From Silene conica (lineage: Eukaryota; Streptophyta; Magnoliopsida; Caryophyllales; Caryophyllaceae): 64,000 bases of DNA. Made by a program: the position numbers and the translations under genes. Location: assembly GCA_029255685.2 (NCBI GenBank), contig CM055312.2:50688202-50752201 (forward strand), given 5' to 3'. Position 1 is the stretch's first letter; each line of letters opens with the position of its first letter. Below, piece after piece: positions 1 through 14,000 of this stretch. Under the pieces are notes generated by a model, which did no database searches, had not been told where the DNA came from, and was given only the letters and a program-made list of their open reading frames with translations.

Positions 1-990
1 CCCATTCCGGATCATCGTAGGTGTACACGAATACACTGTCAACCTCGCGGTTGAGTAGGGTAACACAATAATTATAATGCAACAGTTAAATGATATGCAA
101 ATGTCATGACATGCTCGAGCTCAATCTCAATCTCAATCTCAAACTCATACTCATACCCGTGCACCAAGCCATACCGAACCTCCCGGCAGACTATAATCGG
201 TCGTCACCGAACACCAGCTCAATAGCTGAAAAGACACCAGGCCTGGTCTGCAGAACCACCCTGGGCTTTATATCAGAACAATATCTGATCCACAATATCT
301 CAGTAACCAATGCATATGCATGCTCATGAATGCCACAATATAAATATTTAATCATGCTATCAAATACCGAAATACTCATGCCATTGCAAATAATCCACAG
401 TCAATCCAACCAATATCATTCTTATATAATTCATGCTTGCATCCATCACATATAAGGCAACATCCTTTCATAACACATCACAGAGTAAACATCCATTCAT
501 ATCAATTCATAAAGTATAGTGTCAGTGTATCCTACCTAGATAGCAATATAGTCCAAAGCAAACCAGCGAGTAAACAGAATAATGTCACTTCAAAATCGTC
601 ACCTAACAATATAATATACGTAATTACTCACTAATATAATTACATAAACAATTATTATCTGCCCACTTAAATCAACTTAATTAATTAAACTAATTAATTA
701 GTCAAAACAATTACGCGACTAAAATAATACATCAATTGTTCAAATTAATTACTTAAATAATATATTACGCATAACGAGACCGTGTCAAAAATGACTACTT
801 CAATTAAATAACCGAACATGGAAATATAATCGACTATTGATAACCGTCACATTCTTGTATAAAATATACACAATTTAATAATTAATAACAAGAACAATAT
901 ATACTAGTTGTAATCATACTAGTAATAAAGTGTTAACTATTTAACCATAAAAACAACATTAACAACAATAGCATATATAGTCATAATATA

Positions 991-1064
<74 letters not shown>

Positions 1065-2964
1065 AATGGCATTACAAACCCAGCCCCATAACAAACCAAA
1101 TTAAACCCACGACATTCTTCTATAAACATAACAGCAGCCCCAAGCAACTCCTACCCGTACACCCCTCCTTCACGGCTTCACCAACGTCATTCAGGCCACC
1201 GCACGCAACCACCCGAGGTCCCATATTCTCCTATGCACGACCAATTACAAAACCAGCATCTGCACCACCACCATAGTTCCCGACAGCCGTTACAAAGTAC
1301 TGCCCTAACGACCTACGCACAACCGCAAGAAAACAGCGTGTCCTCTGTTTGATCCGGGAATCGCTACCCCAACGCCTGTCACAACCCTCATAACTTACCC
1401 ACAAGAGGACGCCCTGCCACGCCTACCACCACACAGCCACCACCCCTCTCTTTATCCCTAGTGATGAGTAAAGAAAACGAGAGAAAACCCACATACAACT
1501 CGCGCATCACAACTCTACCCCACTCTGTTTTCTGTTTCCCCGTCCACCGCCGTCAGAAACCGCCACCTGTAGCCACCACGACCCACTGACTTAACCACTA
1601 GACACTAACCCACCATACCCAGGTCAAGTCGAGTCTCAAACCGTACTTAAAACAGGTACAACTCCTCGCATCATGTATCCTTGCGCTCGGTAACAACCAC
1701 GTTCACTACTCTATTGGTGGTTCTCACGGCCACCACCGACCACCAAGGTTGTCTCCCTACCCCCAGAAACCACCTCCCACTAACCCAGGTTAGACACGAA
1801 TCACGATGGCTCAGTATATTATATATATATATATTACATAAGTATATGCGAGTTTTTTCGAGACCGAACCCGTAACGATAAAGAACATGAAACGATAAGC
1901 GATAAATGGCATACCTTATAACGACGGTTAAAATAAACGAAGGAACTTGCAGAGGGCGAGTAGCAGACATGAAGGAAAAGAGAAGAAGAAGGGAAACAAA
2001 CGCAAAACCGTAAGAGAAGACGTAGGAGGAGCGGCGTTATTGTATAGTGTATACGTTCTTTTAGGGTTTTCATCAGGAATGAGTTAATATATTATGTTCA
2101 AATGCTGATTTGTTCACATGGTAAGTTGAATAAAGTTGAATTTTCAATGCATATTATTAAATTCCAGGTCTCATAAATATCCATATTCAACATCGTAAAT
2201 GCCCGTAGCTAGCCTTCGTAAAAAAAAAAACTCGGCGTTGACTCTCATTTCCAATACCGTCTCATAATTTTATTATATATAACATGCTCTTTATGAGAAG
2301 ATAAAACGCACCCAACTTATATAATTATCGTAATATTAAACACGCATTATAAATATACTATTATTTCACGATAATAGTACTAGTACAATATCAAGACTAC
2401 GAGTTTATAAACACCGTTATAATAATGAGAGTAATAGTAAGAATAAAACGTAACAACAACGATAACACAATAATATGAATAATAATAATAGTAAGAATTA
2501 CCATAATAGTATGTGATAGTAAGAATAATAATAAGGAGAAAAATAAAATTTAATAAGAATAATAAGAAGAATAAGAGTAGTAAAAATAATGGAAAAAGGA
2601 TATATAATAATAAGATAATAACATAAATATTACACTTATTAAGTTTAAATCATCTCTCGTCAAAAAAAAAAAAAACTTTTATTACTATTCCATTTCCACG
2701 AGATATGAAGGTATGGGTTATTACAATTAAATTGGTATTTTATAAATATATTATTAAAATTAAAGAAGTACGAAAGAAATGTCATTTTATGAAATAATCA
2801 TCAAATATCAAATGATTATGAAATACGAAATAATCATAGAAATACGATTTATAAAACAATAACAGTTTACGTAAAATACTTTATAAACATTCTTCATTTT
2901 TGAAATACGTGTATAAAACATGGTTTCACTGTCAATGACCGAGGCTAATATACGGGGTATTACA
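1..2964 (-). repeat. LARD LTR, first copy (cut by window edge)
   Basis: It matches the two complete LTR copies to the right over its whole visible length. About 290 bp equivalent to 5,242-5,532 lie left of the window. It ends at GGGGTATTACA on the plus strand, next to the purine tract of the following interior. It holds an (AAT)n microsatellite at 991-1062. Confidence 0.9.
991..1062. repeat. (AAT)n microsatellite in LARD LTR
   Basis: About 24 AAT units. The other two LTR copies carry the same tract at about 6,524-6,577 and 12,039-12,092, each about 54 bp, so its length has changed since the copies separated. Confidence 0.95.
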
Positions 2965-2980
2965 GTCTTCCCTCCTTAAA
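2965..2980 (-). other. Polypurine tract of LARD
   Basis: On the minus strand this reads AAGGAGGGAAGAC directly before the LTR start TGTAATACC, as expected for the plus-strand primer of an LTR element. The second copy is at 8,482-8,497. Confidence 0.85.
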
Positions 2981-5226
2981 ATGAACTTCGTCCCGAAGTT
3001 CGCCATCCCGTAACGAAAACAAAACACTCCACGACATAAGACAAACACAAGTAGTACATATATGTAAGCTCTAAAACACGAAGTGTTACATTCTATCTCC
3101 CTTAAGAAACTTTGTCCTCAAATTTTAACATAGGATAGAAGTACAAGACACTTAAAGAACTGCGGTATTGACCGAAACATAACAAATTAAACAATAGACT
3201 CCATGCATGGCAATCTCAGTTTGCCAATCACAGCACAACACTTAGCCAGATTGTATACCATCCCGATTTTACAATCCTATCCTACTTAAAACATGGTTAC
3301 GTCCTCGTAACCCCATTATAAAATTTCACTTCCATTTCTCAAGAAGGTCACCGAAACAACAGTCACAATTCATCAGATAAGTTATGTACTTTACACTAGG
3401 CAACTAGCATCCGATGTTTAAGAACCAAAACTCTTTTGTCCAAAACGTGTTTCGTCGAAAAACAAAATCAGGTAACTAACACTTATCTATACTCGGGAAA
3501 TTTTAACATAACTTAACATATTTATACCAATGCAAACAATCAATAACTCAAAATTCATAATTGACAAATTAAATCATTTCATGCCCATAATCATGTTATA
3601 GAAGCAAAATCATATTTTAGAAAAGACATAAGGCAAAATTTAGCCATAATTAAAACATGGAGCATTGACATATTTCGCAAGATATACACCAATCTTAGAC
3701 TAGCCAGACAACTTATCATCCCTAAGTATAAATAAGTTAAACCAATTGGCTACATTTACCATCTACCCACATTTCATCATTTATCATGAAGCTATTAATA
3801 TATATGATTTGCAAAATAAGAGGTGTATATAATGTGCAACAGTCAATATTCAGGCAGGATTTCATCAACACGTAGCTACAGAATTTGTTATGTTGCATAC
3901 AATCACTACAATTATCAAAGTATCAAACTTTATCATGGATCCTCACTTGAAAACATTTTGAAACTTTTGAAACATTGAAGTGGTAATTTTACATGAATCA
4001 AAAGACAATTTTACTAGCTACAGATCGAAAACAAAGCTACACGGAGACATTCTGACTTTTTTTTTTTTTTTTTTTTTTTTTTCCGAAAAGATTGTCCTTG
4101 TAAATTTTACCTCATGAATTATGAAAATTTAACGATAAAAGTAAACGAATTCACAAGACTAGCGCTTTCTTAATTCACATGTCAAATAATAATTCAGATT
4201 CATTAGGGAACACAGTTTAAATGGCAGCCCGTACAAACAAGGTAAAGTTCTGGAGATTTCGAAACACAATCATTCATTTTCTAAAACATGTTGACATATC
4301 ATTTGAAGCATGGAAATCTCGTTGCACCATATTAACATGTAATTATCATCTAGAAAACGGTAGAGATTGCGAAACCGAAAATAAAATCAACAAAGTAAAT
4401 CAATAATCATGTATGTGTAGACAATGCATTAGTTTCTACCATCGTAACAATCACAACTTATTTAAGTACGTAAATATATCCTAGAAATCACTAAGGTGCT
4501 ACTTATTAGCAACTCATTACACATATCATTATACAATATCTCTACCTAAGGGTTCAGAGATCATATAGCCGCATGCATATTATCATACATGGATTAATAT
4601 AACATATAAATCTGATCATTCTTATTCAAATACCAAACAATATATATTACATAGTTACGATAGTCATTTAATAACCAGATATCATATAGACATTTAGAAA
4701 CACCAAAATCATATGATCATATCGCTCCAAATTATTGTTCAATAAATATACATTCATTCTCGGAAAATTTCAATTCAATCATTCAGATCAATCAGCATTT
4801 CAATATCAGTCGTATTCTTCTAATGCACATCATCATACAAGTCAAGCTTATATTTTAAACTCATATTCAAATTTTCATTTTCTCAATACTTAAAATCATA
4901 TATCTCAATTAACATTCGATATCAACCTCATGTTTCACAATCCACATTACCAATGATATTTCACATTATAACTTACCTCGTTCCTTGCATGCGGAAACGT
5001 TAATACAATATAAATATATTGGGTCTTTTCCTTTATCCTATATTACCCACGCTCTACATCTCTCAAGGGTGACCAGGTTAGACTGAAAGGGCCAATGGCT
5101 TGGTTTGAGGGGGCCCCTAACTCATTCCAAATCCTGGGGCTCCTAACAGTTACTAGCCTGGGGTTCATTTTATTTGACTCTTCCTATGTTCATTATTTTT
5201 CATTTGGTTAGGCCTGAGGATCGTTC

Positions 5227-5238
5227 GCTCTGATACCA
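5227..5238 (-). other. Primer-binding site, tRNA-Met type
   Basis: The minus strand reads TGGTATCAGAGC three bases after the LTR end. The second copy is at 10,742-10,753. This is the usual primer site of Tekay-type chromoviruses. Confidence 0.9.
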
Positions 5239-5241
5239 CTT

Positions 5242-6523
5242 TGTAACACCCCCATTTATTTAAGAGCCTTTAGCAAGACATTCTCAAATAAATAGAGCTG
5301 TTACCATCTCGGAATGTCCGAGGTAGTGAATAACAAAGTAAAACAACCAAAGTACTTTATATAAAAAGTGATAAAATTTAAACTTTGATTATTACAGATA
5401 TTACATCGTGGAAAAACAAGATACGACTGATGACTCCTCTAGAAGTGATATAGTACTAAGTCGGTCCATAGTATGCATCTCACATTCCTGCCCAGCTCCT
5501 AGCTCTTCTGTCTCTGACCTGTGGAATCTACTCCCCATTCCGGATCATCGTAGGTGTACACGAATACACTGTCAACCTCGCGGTTGAGTAGGGTAACACA
5601 ATAATTATAATGCAACAGTTAAATGATATGCAAATGTCATGACATGCTCGAGCTCAATCTCAATCTCAATCTCAAACTCATACTCATACCCGTGCACCAA
5701 GCCATACCGAACCTCCCGGCAGACTATAATCGGTCGTCACCGAACACCAGCTCAATAGCTGAAAAGACACCAGGCCTGGTCTGCAGAACCACCCTGGGCT
5801 TTATATCAGAACAATATCTGATCCACAATATCTCAGTAACCAATGCATATGCATGCTCATGAATGCCACAATATAAATATTTAATCATGCTATCAAATAC
5901 CGAAATACTCATGCCATTGCAAATAATCCACAGTCAATCCAACCAATATCATTCTTATATAATTCATGCTTGCATCCATCACATATAAGGCAACATCCTT
6001 TCATAACACATCACAGAGTAAACATCCATTCATATCAATTCATAAAGTATAGTGTCAGTATATCCTACCTAGATAGCAATATAGTCCAAAGCAAACCAGC
6101 GAGTAAACAGAATAATGTCACTTCAAAATCGTCACCTAACAATATAATATACGTAATTACTCACTAATATAATTACATAAACAATTATTATCTGCCCACT
6201 TAAATCAACTTAATTAATTAAACTAATTAATTAGTCAAAACAATTACGCGACTAAAATAATACATCAATTATTCAAATTAATTACTTAAATAATATATTA
6301 CGCATAACGAGACCGTGTCAAAAATGACTACTTCAATTAAATAACCGAACATGGAAATATAATCGACTATTGATAACCGTCACATTCTTGTATAAAATAT
6401 ACACAATTTAATAATTAATAACAAGAACAATATATACTAGTTGTAATCATACTAGTAATAAAGTGTTAACTATTTAACCATAAAAACAACATTAACAACA
6501 ATAGCATATATAGTCATAATATA

Positions 6524-6579
<56 letters not shown>

Positions 6580-8481
6580 AATGGCATTACAAACCCAGCC
6601 CCATAACAAACCAAATTAAACCCACGACATTCTTCTATAAACATAACAGCAGCCCCAAGCAACTCCTACCCGTACACCCCTCCTTCACGGCTTCACCAAC
6701 GTCATTCAGGCCACCGCACGCAACCACCCGAGGTCCCATATTCTCCTATGCACGACCAATTACAAAACCAGCATCTGCACCACCACCATAGTTCCCCACA
6801 GCCGTCACAAAGTACTGCCCTAACGACCTACGCACAACCGCAAGAAAACAGCGTGTCCTCTATTTGATCCGGCAATCGCTACCCCAACGCCTGTCACAAC
6901 CCTCATAACTTACCCATAAGAGGACGCCCTGCCACGCCTACCACCACACAGCCACCACCCCTCTCTTTATCCCTAGTGATGAGTAAAGAAAACGAGAGAA
7001 AACCCACATACAACTCGCGCATCACAACTCTACCCCACTCTGTTTTCTGTTTCCCCGTCCACCGCCGTCAGAAACCGCCACCTGTAGCCACCACGACCCA
7101 CTGACTTAACCACTAGACACTAACCCACCATACCCAGGTCAAGTCGAGTCTCAAACCGTGCTTAAAACAGGTACAACTCCTCGCATCATGTATCCTTGCG
7201 CTCGGTAACAACCACGTTCACTACTCTATTGGTGGTTCTCACGGCCACCACCGACCACCAAGGTTGTCTCCCTACCCCCAGAAACCACCTCCCACTAACC
7301 CAGGTTAGACACGAATCACGATGGCTCAGTATATATATATATATATATATTACATAAGTATATGCGAGTTTTTTCGAGACCGAACCCGTAACGATAAAGA
7401 ACATGAAACGATAAGCGATAAATGGCATACCTTATAACGACGGTTAAAATAAACGAAGGAACTTGCAGAGGGCGAGTAGCAGACATGAAGGAAAAGAGAA
7501 GAAGAAGGGAAACAAACGCAAAACCGTAAGAGAAGAAGTAGGAGGAGCGGCGTTATTGTATAGTGTATACGTTCTTTTAGGGTTTTCATCAGGAATGAGT
7601 TACTATATTATGTTCAAATGCTGATTTGTTCACATGGTAAGTTGAATAAAGTTGAATTTTCAATGCATATTATTAAATTCCAGGTCTCGTAAATATCCAT
7701 ATTCAACATCGTAAATGCCCGTAGCTAGCCTTCGTAAAAAAAAAAAACTCGGCGTTGACTCTCATTTCCAATACCGTCTCATAATTTTATTATATATAAC
7801 ATGCTCTTTATGAGAAGATAAAACGCACCCAACTTATATAATTATCGTAATATTAAACACGCATTATAAATATACTATTATTTCACGATAATAGTACTAG
7901 TACAATATCAAGACTACGAGTTTATAAACACCGTCATAATAATGAGAGTAATAGTAAGAATAAAACATAACAACAGCGATAACACAATAATATGAATAAT
8001 AATAATAGTAAGAATTACCATAATAGTATGTGATAGTAAGAATAATAATAAGGAGAAAAATAAAATTTAATAAGAATAATAAGAAGAATAAGAGTAGTAA
8101 AAATAATGGAAAAAGGATATATAATAATAAGATAATAACATAAATATTACACTTATTAAGTTTAAATCATCTCTCGTCAAAAAAAAAAAAAACTTTTATT
8201 AATATTCCATTTCCACGAGATATGAAGGTATGGGTTATTACAATTAAATTGGTATTTTATAAATATATTATTAAAATTAAAGAAGTACGAAAGAAATGTC
8301 ATTTTATGAAATAATCATCAAATATCAAATGATTATGAAATACGAAATAATCATAGAAATACGATTTATAAAACAATAACAGTTTACGTAAAATACTTTA
8401 TAAACATTCTTCATTTTTGAAATACGTGTATAAAACATGGTTTCACTGTCAATGACCGAGGCTAATATACGGGGTATTACA
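5242..8481 (-). repeat. LARD LTR, second copy (complete)
   Basis: This complete LTR of 3,240 bp is bounded on the plus strand by TGTAACACCCCC and GGGGTATTACA. The block 5,536-5,800 is conserved with the LTR ends of chromovirus D, while the rest of the LTR is not recognisably alike. It carries the (AAT)n tract and a (TA)n tract near 7,330-7,350. Confidence 0.92.
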
Positions 8482-10756
8482 GTCTTCCCTCCTTAAAATG
8501 AACTTCGTCCCGAAGTTCGCCATCCCGTAACGATAACAAAACACTCCACGGCATAAGACAAACACAAGTAGTACATATATGTAAGCTCTAAAACACGAAG
8601 TGTTACATTCTATCTCCCTTAAGAAACTTTGTCCTCAAATTTTAACATAGGATAGAAGTACAAGACACTTAAAGAACTGCAGTATTGACCGAAACATAAC
8701 AAATTAAACAATAGACTCCATGCATGGCAATCTCAGTTTGCCAATCACAGCACAACACTTAGCCAGATTGTATACCATCCCGATTTTACAATCCTATCCT
8801 ACTTAAAACATGGTTACGTCCTCGTAACCTCATTATAAAATTTCACTTCCATTTCTCAAGAAGGTCACCGAAACAACAGTCACAATTCATCAGATAAGTT
8901 ATGTACTTTACACTAGGCAACTAGCATCCGATGTTTAAGAACCAAAACTCTTTTGTCCAAAACGTGTTTCGTCGAAAAACAAAATCAGGTAACTAACACT
9001 TATCTATACTCTGGAAATTTTAACATAACTTAACATATTTATACCAATGCAAACAATCAATAACTCAAAATTCATAATTGACAAATTAAATCATTTCATG
9101 CCCATAATCATGTTATAGAAGCAAAATCATATTTTAGAAAAGACATAAGGCAAAATTTAGCCATAATTAAAACATGGAGCATTGACATATTTCGCAAGAT
9201 ATACACCAATCTTAGACTAGCCAGACAACTTATCATCCCTAAGTATAAATAAGTTAAACCAATTGGCTACATTTACCATCTACCCACATTTCATCATTTA
9301 TCATGAAGCTATTAATATATATGATTTGCAAAATAAGAGGTGTATATAATGTGCAACAGTCAATATTCAGGCAGGATCTCATCAACACGTAGCTACAGAA
9401 TTTGTTATGTTGCATACAATCACTACAATTATCAAAGTATCAAACTTTATCATGGATCCTCACTTGAAAACATTTTGAAACTTTTGAAACATTGAAGTGG
9501 TAATTTTACATGAATCAAAAGACAATTTTACTAGCTACAGATCGAATACAAAGCTACACGGAGACATTCTGACTTTTTTTTTTTTTTTTTTTTTTTTCCG
9601 AAAAGATTGTCCTTCTAAATTTTACCTCATGAATTATGAAAATTTAACGATAAAAGTAAACGAATTCACAAGACTAGCGCTTTCTTAATTCACATGTCAA
9701 ATAATAATTCAGATTCATTAGGGAACACAGTTTAAATGGCAGCCCGTACAAACAAGGTAAAGTTCTGGAGATTTCGAAACACAATCATTCATTTTCTAAA
9801 ACATGTTGACATATCATTTGAAGCATGGAAATCTCGTTGCACCATATTAACATGTAATTATCATCTAGAAAACGGTAGAGATTGCGAAACCGAAAATAAA
9901 ATCAACAAAGTAAATCAATAATCATGTATGTGTAGACAATGCATTAGTTTCTACCATCGTAACAATCACAACTTATTTAAGTACGTAAATATATCTTAGA
10001 AATCACTAAGGTGCTACTTATTAGCAACTCATTACACATATCATTATACAATATCTCTACCTAAGGGTTCAGAGATCATATAGCCGCATGCATATTATCA
10101 TACATGGATTAATATAACATCTAAATCTGATCATTCTTATTCAAATACCAAACAATATATATTACATAGTTACGATAGTCATTTAATAACCAGATATCAT
10201 ATAGACATTTAGAAACACCAAAATCATATGATCATATCGCTCCAAATTATTGTTCAATAAATATACATTCATTCTCGGAAAATTTCAATTCAATCATTCA
10301 GATCAATCAGCATTTCAATATCAGTCGTATTCTTCTAATGCACATCATCATACAAGTCAAGCTTATATTTTAAACTCATATTCAAATTTTCATTTTCTCA
10401 ATACTTAAAATCATATATCTCAATTAACATTCGATATCAACCTCATGTTTCACAATCCACATTACCAATGATATTTCACATTATAACTTACCTCGTTCCT
10501 TGCCTGCGGAAACGTTAATACAATATAAATATATTGGGTCTTTTCCTTTATCCTATATTACCCACGCTCTACATCTCTCAAGGGTGACCAGGTTAGACTG
10601 AAAGGGCCAATGGCTTGGTTTGAGGGGGCCCCTAACTCATTCCAAATCCTGGGGCTCCTAACAGTTACTAGCCTGGGGTTCATTTTATTTGACTCTTCCT
10701 ATGTTCATTATTTTTCATTTGGTTAGGCCTGAGGATCTTTCGCTCTGATACCACTT
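8482..10756 (-). repeat. LARD interior, second copy
   Basis: Near-identical to 2,965-5,241 (2,275 bp), with the same primer site, splice donor (10,487-10,492 on the minus strand), poly-T run (about 9,574-9,597) and purine tract. No coding region was seen. Confidence 0.9.
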
Positions 10757-12038
10757 TGTAACACCCCCATTTATTTAAGAGCCTTTAGCAAGACATTCTC
10801 AAATAAATAGAGCTGTTACCATCTCGGAATGTCCGAGGTAGTGAATAACAAAGTAAAACAACCAAAGTACTTTATATAAAAAGTGATAAAATTTAAACTT
10901 TGATTATTACAGATATTACATCGTGGAAAAACAAGATACGACTGATGACTCCTCTAGAAGTGATATAGTACTAAGTCGGTCCATAGTATGCATCTCACAT
11001 TCCTGCCCAGCTCCTAGCTCTTCTGTCTCTGACCTGTGGAATCTACTCCCCATTCCGGATCATCGTAGGTGTACACGAATACACTGTCAACCTCGCGGTT
11101 GAGTAGGGTAACACAATAATTATAATGCAACAGTTAAATGATATGCAAATGTCATGACATGCTCGAGCTCAATCTCAATCTCAATCTCAAACTCATACTC
11201 ATACCCGTGCACCAAGCCATACCGAACCTCCCGGCAGACTATAATCGGTCATCACCGAACACCAGCTCAATAGCTGAAAAGACACCAGGCCTGGTCTGCA
11301 GAACCACCCTGGGCTTTATATCAGAACAATATCTGATCCACAATATCTCAGTAACCAATGCATATGCATGCTCATGAATGCCACAATATAAATATTTAAT
11401 CATGCTATCAAATACCGAAATACTCATGCCATTGCAAATAATCCACAGTCAATCCAACCAATATCATTCTTATATAATTCATGCTTGCATCCATCACATA
11501 TAAGGCAACATCCTTTCATAATACATCACAGAGTAAACATCCACTCATATCAATTCATAAAGTATAGTGTCAGTGTATCCTACCTAGATAGCAATATAGT
11601 CCAAAGCAAACCAGCGAGTAAACAGAATAATGTCACTTCAAAATCGTCACCTAACAATATAATATACGTAATTACTCACTAATATAATTACATAAACAAT
11701 TATTATCTGCCCACTTAAATCAACTTAATTAATTAAACTAATTAATTAGTCAAAACAATTACGCGACTAAAATAATACATCAATTATTCAAATTAATTAC
11801 TTAAATAATATATTACGCATAACGAGACCGTGTCAAAAATGACTACTTCAATTAAATAACCGAACATGGAAATATAATCGACTATTGATAACCGTCACAT
11901 TCTTGTATAAAATATACACAATTTAATAATTAATAACAAGAACAATATATACTAGTTGTAATCATACTAGTAATAAAGTGTTAACTATTTAACCATAAAA
12001 ACAACATTAACAACAATAGCATATATAGTCATAATATA

Positions 12039-12094
<56 letters not shown>

Positions 12095-14000
12095 AATGGC
12101 ATTACAAACCCAGCCCCATAACAAACCAAATTAAACCCACGACATTCTTCTATAAACATAACAGCAGCCCCAAGCAACTCCTACCCGTACACCCCTCCTT
12201 CACGGCTTCACCAACGTCATTCAGGCCACCGCACGCAACCACCCGAGGTCCCATATTCTCCTATGCACGACCAATTACAAAACCAGCATCTGCACCACCA
12301 CCATAGTTCCCCACAGCCGTCACAAAGTACTGCCCTAACGACCTACGCACAACCGCAAGAAAACAGCGTGTCCTCTGTTTGATCCGACAATCGCTACCCC
12401 AATGCCTGTCACAACCCTCATAACTTACCCACAAGAGGACGCCCTGCCACGCCTACCACCACACAGCCACCACCCCTCTCTTTATCCCTAGTGATGAGTA
12501 AAGAAAACGAGAGAAAACCCACATACAACTCGCGCATCACAACTCTACCCCACTCTGTTTTCTGTTTCCCCGTCCACCGCCGTCAGAAACCGCCACCTGA
12601 AGCCACCACGACCCAGTGACTTAACCACTAGACACTAACCCACCATACCCAGGTCAAGTCGAGTCTCAAACCGTGCTTAAAATAGGTACAACTCCTCGCA
12701 TCATGTATCCTTGCGCTCGGTAACAACCACGTTCACTACTCTATTGGTGGTTCTCACGGCCACCACCGACCACCAAGGTTGTCTCCCTACCCCCAGAAAC
12801 CACCTCCCACTAACCCAGGTTAGACACGAATCACGATGGCTCAGTATATATATATATATATATATATATATTACATAAGTATATGCGAGTTTTTTCGAGA
12901 CCGAACCCGTAACGATAAAGAACATGAAACGATAAGCGATAAATGACATACCTTATAACGACGGTTAAAATAAACGAAGGAACTTGCAGAGGGCGAGTAG
13001 CAGACATGAAGGAAAAGAGAAGAAGAAGGGAAACAAACGCAAAACCGTAAGAGAAGAAGTAGGAGGAGCGGCGTTATTGTATAGTGTATACGTTCTTTTA
13101 GGGTTTTCATCAGGAATGAGTTACTATATTATGTTCAAATGCTGATTTGTTCACATGGTAAGTTGAATAAAGTTGAATTTTCAATGCATATTATTAAATT
13201 CCAGGTCTCGTAAATATCCATATTCAACATCGTAAATGCCCGTAGCTAGCCTTCGTAAAAAAAAAAACTCGGCGTTGACTCTCATTTCCAATACCGTCTC
13301 ATAATTTTATTATATATAACATGCTCTTTATGAGAAGATAAAACGCACCCAACTTATATAATTATCGTAATATTAAACACGCATTATAAATATACTATTA
13401 TTTCACGATAATAGTACTAGTACAATATCAAGACTACGAGTTTATAAACACCGTCATAATAATGAGAGTAATAGTAAGAATAAAACGTAACAACAGCGAT
13501 AACACAATAATATGAATAATAATAATAGTAAGAATTACCATAATAGTATGTGATAGTAAGAATAATAATAAGGAGAAAAATAAAATTTAATAAGAATAAT
13601 AAGAAGAATAAGAGTAGTAAAAATAATGGAAAAAGGATATATAATAATAAGATAATAACATAAATATTACACTTATTAAGTTTAAATCATCTCTCGTCAA
13701 AAAAAAAAAAACTTTTATTAATATTCCATTTCCACGAGATATGAAGGTATGGGTTATTACAATTAAATTGGTATTTTATAAATATATTATTAAAATTAAA
13801 GAAGTACGAAAGAAATGTCATTTTATGAAATAATCATCAAATATCAAATGATTATGAAATACGAAATAATCATAGAAATACGATTTATAAAAAAATAACA
13901 GTTTACGTAAAATACTTTATAAACATTCTTCATTTTTGAAATACGTGTATAAAACATGGTTTCACTGTCAATGACCGAGGCTAATATACGGGGTATTACA
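10757..14000 (-). repeat. LARD LTR, third copy (complete, array end)
   Basis: This complete LTR of 3,244 bp ends at GGGGTATTACA and is followed by sequence of element B rather than by another interior. That marks the upstream-in-element end as the insertion border. The matching target duplication would lie left of the window. Confidence 0.92.

Larger units (their letters stand above)
2965..5241 (-). repeat. LARD interior, first copy
   Basis: This 2.28-kb non-coding interior lies between two LTRs. Read on the minus strand it begins with the primer site (5,227-5,238), then about 200 bp nearly the same as the leader of chromovirus D, then a consensus splice donor GTAAGT (4,971-4,976), and it ends in a purine tract at 2,965-2,980. 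A poly-T run lies at about 4,058-4,082. No protein similarity is visible. Confidence 0.9.
1..14000 (-). mobile_element. Tandem array of a LARD-like non-autonomous LTR retrotransposon
   Basis: Three LTR copies (the first cut by the window edge) alternate with two interiors, giving LTR-internal-LTR-internal-LTR with a period of about 5,515-5,533 bp. On the minus strand each LTR starts TGTAATACCCCG and ends GGGGGTGTTACA, followed by a tRNA-Met-type primer site TGGTATCAGAGC; each interior ends in a purine tract. The two interiors (about 2.28 kb) hold no long reading frame and no gag or pol similarity that I can see. Copies differ by about 0.5% by hand count, so the array is young, under about half a million years at usual plant rates. 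The right end abuts the LTR of element B at 14,001; the left end is outside the window, so more units may exist. The shared primer site, leader and LTR end tie it to chromovirus D. Confidence 0.9.

Noticed and set aside
90-634. Short frames repeated in each LARD unit (about 60-80 codons, e.g. starting MICKCHDMLE)
   Set aside because: They lie in LTR sequence, have repetitive or low-complexity content and no domain. Their repetition only reflects the tandem copies.
959-1147. Frame with a long run of tyrosine
   Set aside because: It is a translation of the (AAT)n microsatellite.
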